From Neorhizobium sp. SOG26 (GTDB taxonomy: Bacteria; Pseudomonadota; Alphaproteobacteria; Rhizobiales; Rhizobiaceae): a DNA stretch of 64,000 bases. Of the stretch, positions 58,333-64,000 are shown one piece after another. Positions within the stretch are counted from its first letter, which is position 1; every line of letters starts with the position of its first letter. The notes beneath the pieces are model-generated. The model searched no databases, was not told the DNA's origin, and was given only the letters and a program-made list of their open reading frames with translations. The stretch spans positions 3,056,001 through 3,120,000 of the forward strand of contig NZ_CP025512.1 in assembly GCF_003491345.1 (NCBI RefSeq), written 5' to 3'. The translations under genes and the position numbers were made by a program.

Positions 58333-58998
58333 TTACTGGATCACCACGACCTTGGTCTGGCGACCGGGGCGAACGCGGCTGTAGAGGTCGATTACGTCCT
58401 GGTTCATCAGGCGGATGCAGCCCGACGATGCCGCGGTGCCGATGGAAGCCCATTCCGGCGTGCCGTGCAGGCGGAACAGCGTGTCCTGGCCCTTCTCGTT
58501 GAAGAGATACATGGCGCGCGCGCCAAGCGGGTTGTTGAGACCGGGGCCCATGCCGGCCTCGACATAACGAGCGATGTCCGGCTTGCGGGCTGCCATCTCC
58601 TTCGGCGGGTGCCAAGTCGGCCATTCCTGCTTCCAGGCGACGTAAGCCGTGCCTGACCAAGCGAAGCCCTGCTTGCCGACGCCGATGCCATAGCGCACCG
58701 CCTTGCCGTTCGGCAGGATGTAGTAGAGATGCCGTTCGCGGGTGTTTACCACGATCGTGCCGGGCTTCTCGTTCGTCTGGTAGCTCACGATCTGGCGGAC
58801 GAACTTCTTGTCCATCCGGTTGATCGGGATCGCCGGCAAGGTATATCCGGCGTCCTGCACCGAGCCGTAGGAATCGGTGAAGATCTGCTCGGTATAGCTG
58901 ACGCTTTTGGTTTCGGAGCTGGATGTCACGGTGGAGCAGCCGGCCAGGGCGACAGACGCCAGAAGGCCGAGTGCAAGCATGCTGTTGCGGACGCGCAT
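58333..58998 (-). CDS. Lipoprotein L,D-transpeptidase (YkuD family)
   Basis: L,D-transpeptidases make 3-3 peptidoglycan cross-links or attach outer-membrane proteins to the wall. The start at ATG 58998 (221 aa) gives a lipoprotein signal MRVRNSMLALGLLASVALAGC with the lipidated C21 in LAGC. The YkuD domain (about residues 75-221) has TIVVNTRERHLYYILPNG, YGIGVGKQGFAWSGTA, and the catalytic H178 and C194 in HGTPEWASIG and SSGCIRLMNQ. It is monocistronic. Rhizobial LDTs of this type have been linked to outer-membrane protein tethering, but which role applies here is not shown. Confidence 0.92.
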   Translation of the reverse strand: MRVRNSMLALGLLASVALAGCSTVTSSSETKSVSYTEQIFTDSYGSVQDAGYTLPAIPINRMDKKFVRQIVSYQTNEKPGTIVVNTRERHLYYILPNGKAVRYGIGVGKQGFAWSGTAYVAWKQEWPTWHPPKEMAARKPDIARYVEAGMGPGLNNPLGARAMYLFNEKGQDTLFRLHGTPEWASIGTAASSGCIRLMNQDVIDLYSRVRPGRQTKVVVIQ

Positions 58999-59175
58999 GG
59001 AAGTCTCTTGATGATTGGGCAGATGAATTAGGTGGACGACCACCTTCGTCAGGGGTTATTTTCGATAAGATTCGTCTTGGCAAGCGCTGCAGCGCATCAA
59101 AACAGAGCCGGCGTATGATTGAAAAAGGGCATGGTGTTTTTGCAACATCATCTTGGTCCCTAAGTCGTAGAGCCC

Positions 59176-59664
59176 ATGACTATACTGAATGTCGTCAGCA
59201 ACAACCCCTTGATCGATGGGCGCCAATCGGCCCGCGCCATGATGGTGCGCAAAGGCGTGCAGATCCTGCTGCATGACATGCGCCATGCGCTCCTGCCGGA
59301 AATGGTGCTATCCAGCGGACGACGCGCCGATTTGATGACCCTGACAGAGAAGGGCGAGATCTGGATCATCGAGATCAAGACATCGGTGGAGGATTTTCGC
59401 GTCGACCGTAAATGGCCCGATTACCGTGCCTGCTGTGACAGGCTGTTCTTCGCTACCCACAAGGATGTGCCGCTCGATATCTTCCCGGAAGACTGCGGGC
59501 TGATCCTGTCAGACGGCTATGGCGCACATCTGCTGCGCGATGCGCCGGAGCACAAACTGGCGCCTGCGACGCGCAAGGCCGTCACGCTCAGCTTTTCGCG
59601 GGCGGCAGCACAACGGCTGATGATGGCCGAATGGGCGACGGGCAGGAACTTCGACGAGATGTAG
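59176..59664 (+). CDS. mmcB: MmcB-family DNA repair protein
   Basis: MmcB was described in Caulobacter as an SOS-associated protein needed for survival after mitomycin C damage. The 162-residue protein resembles a PD-(D/E)XK nuclease: RRADLMTLTEKGEIWIIEIKT gives D...ExK, and DRKWPDYRACCDRLFFATH follows. No catalytic assay is implied. I looked for an alphaproteobacterial LexA box (GTTC-N7-GTTC) in the 130 bp upstream and found none. Its stop (59662-59664) abuts the stop of convergent actR with no gap. Confidence 0.87.
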   Translation: MTILNVVSNNPLIDGRQSARAMMVRKGVQILLHDMRHALLPEMVLSSGRRADLMTLTEKGEIWIIEIKTSVEDFRVDRKWPDYRACCDRLFFATHKDVPLDIFPEDCGLILSDGYGAHLLRDAPEHKLAPATRKAVTLSFSRAAAQRLMMAEWATGRNFDEM

Positions 59665-60240
59665 TTATTTCGGCGCGCGCTTGGCGAGAATGCGCTGCAG
59701 CGTGCGGCGATGCATATTGAGCCGGCGTGCCGTTTCGGAAACGTTGCGTTCGCACATCTCATAAACGCGCTGGATATGCTCCCAACGCACGCGATCGGCC
59801 GACATCGGGTTTTCCGGCACGTCGGCGCGCTCCCCCGGCCGCTGCGTCAGCGCGCTGAAGATGTCGTCGGCATCAGCGGGTTTCGAAAGATAATCAAGCG
59901 CGCCAAGCTTCACCGCCGTCACGGCTGTTGCGATGTTGCCGTAGCCGGTGAGCACGATCACCTTGGTGTCTTCGCGGCTCTGGTGGATCGCCTCGACCAC
60001 GTCGAGCCCGTTACCGTCACCCAGCCGCAGGTCCACCACCGCATATTTCGGCGGATGCGCCTTGGATTTTGCCACACCTTCGGCCACCGATTCGGCCGTT
60101 TCCACCACAAAGCCTCGCGCTTCCATGGCGCGCGCCAGGCGCCGCAGGAACGGGCCGTCGTCATCCACGATGAGCAGCGATGGGTCCGGGCCGAGATCCG
60201 GATCAACCGGCCCTGAGGGCTGTTCCAGGTGTGTTTCCAT
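59665..60240 (-). CDS. actR: Redox response regulator ActR (RegA/PrrA)
   Basis: ActR is the response regulator of the alphaproteobacterial RegAB family, which controls respiration, CO2 and nitrogen use under low oxygen or acid. The start at ATG 60240 (METHLEQPSGPVDPD, 191 aa) gives a receiver with D26-D28 and phospho-Asp D70 in AVVDLRLGDG, T in VLTGYG and K in SKPADADD. The C-terminal Fis-type HTH is ERNVSETARRLNMHRRTLQRILAKR. It lies 43 bp downstream of actS on the same strand. Confidence 0.94.
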   Translation of the reverse strand: METHLEQPSGPVDPDLGPDPSLLIVDDDGPFLRRLARAMEARGFVVETAESVAEGVAKSKAHPPKYAVVDLRLGDGNGLDVVEAIHQSREDTKVIVLTGYGNIATAVTAVKLGALDYLSKPADADDIFSALTQRPGERADVPENPMSADRVRWEHIQRVYEMCERNVSETARRLNMHRRTLQRILAKRAPK

Positions 60241-60283
60241 AGCGTTTCTTCTCCGCAGGCTGCTGTCACCTGCCTTGTGCAAT

Positions 60284-61669
60284 CTATATGGGCATTACCG
60301 TTGATGGAGCCAAATCATTTTTATCCGCCACGTCCATCACAGAACGTGGCCATTCGACATGAATACGCGCGCCGAGCGTGCTGCCTTCACTGTTCCCGAA
60401 GCGGATCGAAGCGCCTGAGCGCTCCAGGAGCGTCTTGGCAATAAACAGGCCAAGGCCGAGGCCCCCGGCGCGCTGATCCTCGCGCGGTCGCCGCGTCATA
60501 TAGGGCTCCCCAATGCGGGAAAGAACCTCCGGGCTGTAACCCTGGCCATCGTCCTCGATGGTGATCGAGACCCGCGAGGCGTCATGGGCAACGGTCACGG
60601 TCACCTTGCTGCGTGCATAATCCACCGCGTTCTCGATCAGGTTGCCAAGGCCGTAAAGGATCGCAGCATTGCGGTTGCCGACCGGTTCGGTCGCCCGGTC
60701 CCCCTTTTCGATGAGGGCGATCTGGATGCCGAACTGGCGATGCGGCGCAAGCACTTCCTCAATCATCGAGGACAAGGGGAGGCGACGCATATGCTCCTCG
60801 CTCTCCGCCGAAAGCGAGGTGAGCCGGCGCAGGATGTCACGGCACCGCTCGCTCTGGCTGCGCAAAAGCTGCACGTCTTCCCGGAAGCGCTCGTCACCGC
60901 CGAGTTCTCGTTCCATTTCCTTGGCAACGACGCTGATGGTGGCAAGCGGTGTGCCGAGTTCGTGGGCCGCGGCCGCCGCAAGTCCGTCGAGTTGCGACAG
61001 GTGTTTTTCCCGCTCCAGCACCAGTTCGGTGGCTGCCAGCGCATCGGCCAGCAGCGTCGCCTCATGGCTGACGCGGTAGGCGTAAAAGGCAGCAAACATC
61101 ATCATTGAAGCGATCGAGCACCAGACGCCAAGCTGCATGATCGGCTGGATGCGCAGCGTCTCACCTTCGTACCAGGGCACTGGATAGGGGGAGAGGGCAA
61201 GCGCCGTGGTGCCAGCGAGCGCCACAACGATCAGCACCAGCGAGTGGCGAAGCGGCTGCGATGCAAAGGCAATGATGACCGGCACGCAGATGAGCGGCGC
61301 AAACGGATTGGCAAGACCGCCGGTGATGAACAGCAATGCGGCCATCTGCAGCAAGTCGAAGGCGAGCAGCGCCAGCGCCGCTTTTGGTTCAAGCCGGTGG
61401 GTCGCCGGAAACCAGGCGGAAAGCGCAAGGTTTGCCACCGCCAGCGCGCCGATCAGGATCGCCGCCTCCTGGAACGGCAGTGGAAACCGCAACACGACGC
61501 CGACGATCAGCACGGTGATCGTCTGGCCCGCCACCGCCAGCCAGCGAAGCCGCACCAGGGTCTGCAAGCGAATGCGCCGACTGGAGGGGCCGAATTGTGC
61601 AAATCGCACCGATGGGCTGTCCATGCTCACAATCCGTCCTTCACCTTGGCTTGTGTTCGGCACTGTCAT
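60284..61669 (-). CDS. actS: Redox sensor histidine kinase ActS (RegB/PrrB)
   Basis: ActS senses the redox state through the quinone pool and a conserved cysteine. The start at ATG 61669 is preceded by a perfect GGAGGA (461 aa); longer frames are unsupported. Six membrane helices span about residues 40-215. The quinone-binding heptapeptide region GGLANPFAPLICVP is present. HisKA is AAAAHELGTPLATISVVAKE. The redox-active cysteine lies in SQSERCRDILRRL, and the HATPase domain has EDDGQGY and GLGLGLFIAK. It is 35 bp after hrpB and precedes actR. Confidence 0.94.
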   Translation of the reverse strand: MTVPNTSQGEGRIVSMDSPSVRFAQFGPSSRRIRLQTLVRLRWLAVAGQTITVLIVGVVLRFPLPFQEAAILIGALAVANLALSAWFPATHRLEPKAALALLAFDLLQMAALLFITGGLANPFAPLICVPVIIAFASQPLRHSLVLIVVALAGTTALALSPYPVPWYEGETLRIQPIMQLGVWCSIASMMMFAAFYAYRVSHEATLLADALAATELVLEREKHLSQLDGLAAAAAHELGTPLATISVVAKEMERELGGDERFREDVQLLRSQSERCRDILRRLTSLSAESEEHMRRLPLSSMIEEVLAPHRQFGIQIALIEKGDRATEPVGNRNAAILYGLGNLIENAVDYARSKVTVTVAHDASRVSITIEDDGQGYSPEVLSRIGEPYMTRRPREDQRAGGLGLGLFIAKTLLERSGASIRFGNSEGSTLGARIHVEWPRSVMDVADKNDLAPSTVMPI

Positions 61670-61704
61670 ACCGTTCCTCCGCTGGTGCGCGAGGCGGCAT
61701 TCTG

Positions 61705-64000
61705 TCACGTACCGCGCGGTTTGGCACGCGTCGTCGGTTGCGCCTGCGCCGGATCTTCCGGCCACGGATGTTTCGGATAGCGCCCGCGCATCTCGGCACG
61801 CACGTCCTTCCAGGATCCGGCCCAGAAACCGGGCAGGTCGCGCGTCGTCTGTATCGGCCGGTGCGCCGGCGATGTCAGTTCGAGAAGCAGCGGCAATCGC
61901 CCGCCGGCGATCGCCGGATGTTTCGTCAGCCCGAACAGTTCCTGGACGCGGATCGCCAGAACCGGTTCTTCCCCGTCGTAACGGATCGGATGCCGCTCTC
62001 CCGTCGGCGCCGTGAAGTGCGTGGGTGCAAGCTTGTTCAGGTCCTGCGCCACCTCATGCGGCACAAGCGAACGCAACCCTTCCGACAAGCTGCCGGGGTT
62101 GATCGCATCAAGCCCTGACGTATTTCCCTGGAAGGGAACGAACCAGTCCTCGAGCCGCGCAAGCAGCGCTTCGTCGCTCATGTCCGGCCAAGGTTCGCCG
62201 ATCGTGCGGTGAAGGAAACCGATCCGATCGCGCAACTGCGCCCCTTCCTTGGAAAAAGGCAGCACCTGGAGTCCAAGCTCGCGCACTCCTTGCGCCAGAG
62301 CCCGCGCCGCCTGGTCGCCGCTCGGGCGCGGCAAGGGCCGCTCCTCGAAGATGATCGCACCAAGCCGGGTTACCTTGCGTGCCCGTACCTGTCGGCTGGC
62401 GCGGTCGAAGAAACATTCGTCGCCTTCGATTATGGCATGTTGAAGCTCTGCTTCCACATCGGTGCGGCTGATTTCAGCTGCTGCCAGAATGCGTGCCGCC
62501 GCCGCGCGCCCGGTCAGGTCGGCGATCACCAGCATCCTGGAGGCCGACAGCCGCTCGGTTTCCGGCAGCTCGGCGCCACGTCCATTCGCCATCACGAAGC
62601 GGCCACGACCGCCACGCTGCAGGGCGATCCGGTCAGGATAGGCATGGATGAGGAGGCGCCCGGCCGTTGCCGGTTCAGGTGAACGGCTCGTCTTCGGCAG
62701 ACTTGCGGCGATCCGCTGTGCAAGCTTGCGGGCAGCGTCAGCCCGGTCTCCGCGTTCGTGCCGGAAGCGCTTCAGCCGCTCGTCGAGATCGACATCATTG
62801 CCGCCCAACCCCTGTTCGGTCAGCAGTACGCCGAGAAGACAGGCCTCATGGCCCAGTCCCTCCTCTGCCGCCGAGATCGCCATGGCCGCAAGTCGTGGCG
62901 GCAGCGCGAGATCGCGCATCAGCTTGCCTTTGTCGGTCAGGCTTCCGTTTTCTTCCAGCGCGCCGAGCTGAACGAGCAACCCCTTGGCTTCATTGAAGGC
63001 CGCGGCCGGCGGCGGATCGAGAAAGGAAAGTGTCGCCGGGTCCTGAACGCCCCAATGCGCCAGGTCGAGCACAAGGCCGGACAGGTCGCTCGCCAGGATC
63101 TGCGGCGGGGTAAAGGCGGGCAGTGCCGCCGTCTGCCCCTGGTGCCAAAGGCGAATGGCGATGCCCGGTTCGGTACGTCCGGCACGTCCGGCGCGCTGAT
63201 CGGCAGAGGCGCGCGACACCCGGACTGTTTCGAGCCGGGTGATGCCGGTTGAAGGTTCAAACACGGGCAGGCGCTGCAAGCCGCTGTCGATGACGATTCG
63301 AACGCCGTCGATGGTGATGGAGGTTTCGGCGATCGATGTCGCCAGCACCACCTTGCGCTTGCCGGCAGGTGCCGGCTTGATCGCGAGGTCCTGCTCCTTT
63401 TGCGACAGGTTGCCATAAAGCGGCACCACGGTTGTCTCCGGGCCAAACCGCCCCTGCAGCCGCTCGACGGTGCGGGTGATTTCCGCTTGGCCGGGGAGAA
63501 ATGCGAGGATGGAGCCTTGCTCGCTGCGGTGTGCTTCGATGATGGTGGCCGCCATCACATCCTCGATCCGCTCGGCTGCAGACCGGTCACGATAACGGAT
63601 CTCGATCGGGAAGGTTCGGCCCTCACTCTTGATAATCGCCGGATCACCCAGCAGCGCCGCCACCCGCTCCACATCCAGCGTCGCCGACATTACCAGCAGG
63701 CGAAGATCTTCGCGCAGCACAGACTGCACATCGAGCGCCAGGGCCAGGCCGACATCGGCATCCAGCGACCGTTCATGATATTCGTCGAACAGCACCGCGG
63801 AGACGCCTGCAAGCTCAGGATCTTCAAGGATCATCCGGGCAAACACGCCTTCCGTCACCACCTCGATCCGCGTCCGGGCAGAAACGCGGTTGTCGAGGCG
63901 CATGCGATATCCGACGCGTTCCCCGACAGGTTCGGCAAGCAGCGACGCCATGCGGGACGCTGCGGCCCGCGCGGCGAGCCGGCGCGGCTCGAGCAGAATG
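61705..64000 (-). CDS. hrpB: ATP-dependent helicase HrpB, missing its N-terminus (cut by right edge)
   Basis: HrpB is a DEAH-box RNA helicase of unknown cellular role. The frame is open to the right edge, so the Walker A and first part lie outside the window. Present: motif Ib-type LLEPRRLAARAAASRMASLL, the DEAH-variant box FDEYHERSLDADVGLALAL, motif III MSATLD, VLATSIAETSITIDGVRIV (motif V), QRAGRAGRTEPG (motif VI), and the HrpB-specific C-terminal domain ending KHPWPEDPAQAQPTTRA. At least 764 residues are seen. It starts the run hrpB-actS-actR on the minus strand, 35 bp before actS. Confidence 0.95.
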   Translation of the reverse strand, partial: ILLEPRRLAARAAASRMASLLAEPVGERVGYRMRLDNRVSARTRIEVVTEGVFARMILEDPELAGVSAVLFDEYHERSLDADVGLALALDVQSVLREDLRLLVMSATLDVERVAALLGDPAIIKSEGRTFPIEIRYRDRSAAERIEDVMAATIIEAHRSEQGSILAFLPGQAEITRTVERLQGRFGPETTVVPLYGNLSQKEQDLAIKPAPAGKRKVVLATSIAETSITIDGVRIVIDSGLQRLPVFEPSTGITRLETVRVSRASADQRAGRAGRTEPGIAIRLWHQGQTAALPAFTPPQILASDLSGLVLDLAHWGVQDPATLSFLDPPPAAAFNEAKGLLVQLGALEENGSLTDKGKLMRDLALPPRLAAMAISAAEEGLGHEACLLGVLLTEQGLGGNDVDLDERLKRFRHERGDRADAARKLAQRIAASLPKTSRSPEPATAGRLLIHAYPDRIALQRGGRGRFVMANGRGAELPETERLSASRMLVIADLTGRAAAARILAAAEISRTDVEAELQHAIIEGDECFFDRASRQVRARKVTRLGAIIFEERPLPRPSGDQAARALAQGVRELGLQVLPFSKEGAQLRDRIGFLHRTIGEPWPDMSDEALLARLEDWFVPFQGNTSGLDAINPGSLSEGLRSLVPHEVAQDLNKLAPTHFTAPTGERHPIRYDGEEPVLAIRVQELFGLTKHPAIAGGRLPLLLELTSPAHRPIQTTRDLPGFWAGSWKDVRAEMRGRYPKHPWPEDPAQAQPTTRAKPRGT

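Noticed and set aside
59044..59175. LexA (SOS) box before mmcB
   Set aside because: No GTTC-N7-GTTC or close variant is present in this interval.

Overview
The window is GC-rich chromosomal DNA from an alphaproteobacterium, most likely a member of the Rhizobiaceae (Rhizobium/Agrobacterium/Sinorhizobium group). The gene sets and their order point there: hemE-hemJ-rho, ppsR-maf-aroE-coaE-dnaQ, trpF-trpB-trpA-accD-folC, hisB-DUF2628-hisH-hisA-hisF-hisE-coaA, hslV-GNAT-hslU, chvI-chvG-hprK-manX-hpr and actS-actR. The promoters I could find fit the rhizobial CTTGAC-N17-CTATAT type. I saw no tRNA, rRNA, CRISPR array, insertion sequence, prophage or integrase. This is core chromosome, and nearly all of it is tightly packed operons.

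Region 1-6.4 kb is the probable replication-origin neighbourhood. On the minus strand lie hemE, hemJ and the start of rho (cut by the left edge). On the plus strand lie ppsR, maf, aroE, coaE and dnaQ. The roughly 400-bp gap between them (2352-2750) has an AT-rich stretch, several DnaA-box-like sequences and four GANTC sites, and it occupies the hemE-proximal position used by known alphaproteobacterial origins. Six ParB-type parS sites lie to its right (about 4.2, 13.0, 13.03, 16.7, 42.9 and 50.8 kb). Five of them share an identical 14-mer.

Region 6.4-23 kb holds secB, fxsA, timA, mltA, an Smr protein, an XRE regulator, gyrB, a nitroreductase, an FAH-family hydrolase, intracellular PHB depolymerase phaZ, DUF2852 and YgjP-like proteins, a 530-bp gap without a convincing gene, and then tryptophan, fatty-acid and folate genes (trpF, trpB, trpA, accD, folC). 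Region 23-41 kb is mainly minus strand. It carries trxA, the addAB recombination nuclease, and a peptidoglycan-recycling pair (a MurU-like uridylyltransferase next to a TsaE-AmgK fusion). It continues with the tyrosine-type pseudo-kinase divL, ahcY, the regulatory PTS (hpr, manX, hprK) and the ChvG/ChvI two-component system.

Region 41-64 kb holds pckA, behind two LacI-type operators, then arfB, alkB, coaA, the histidine genes and hslVU with an embedded acetyltransferase. A DUF1402 protein, a P450, a HyuA-like protein and malate synthase G follow. The end of the window has a lipoprotein L,D-transpeptidase, mmcB, the redox regulators actR/actS, and hrpB running off the right edge.

The recurring themes are replication and segregation around the origin, cell-cycle control (divL, GANTC sites), and control of carbon flux through gluconeogenesis (ppsR, hpr/manX/hprK, chvG/chvI, pckA, glcB). 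I see no clear wholly new system. The most rewarding leads are the parS/oriC architecture, the TsaE-AmgK/MurU module, the pckA operators, and the conserved but uncharacterised small genes (DUF2852, DUF2628, DUF1402).
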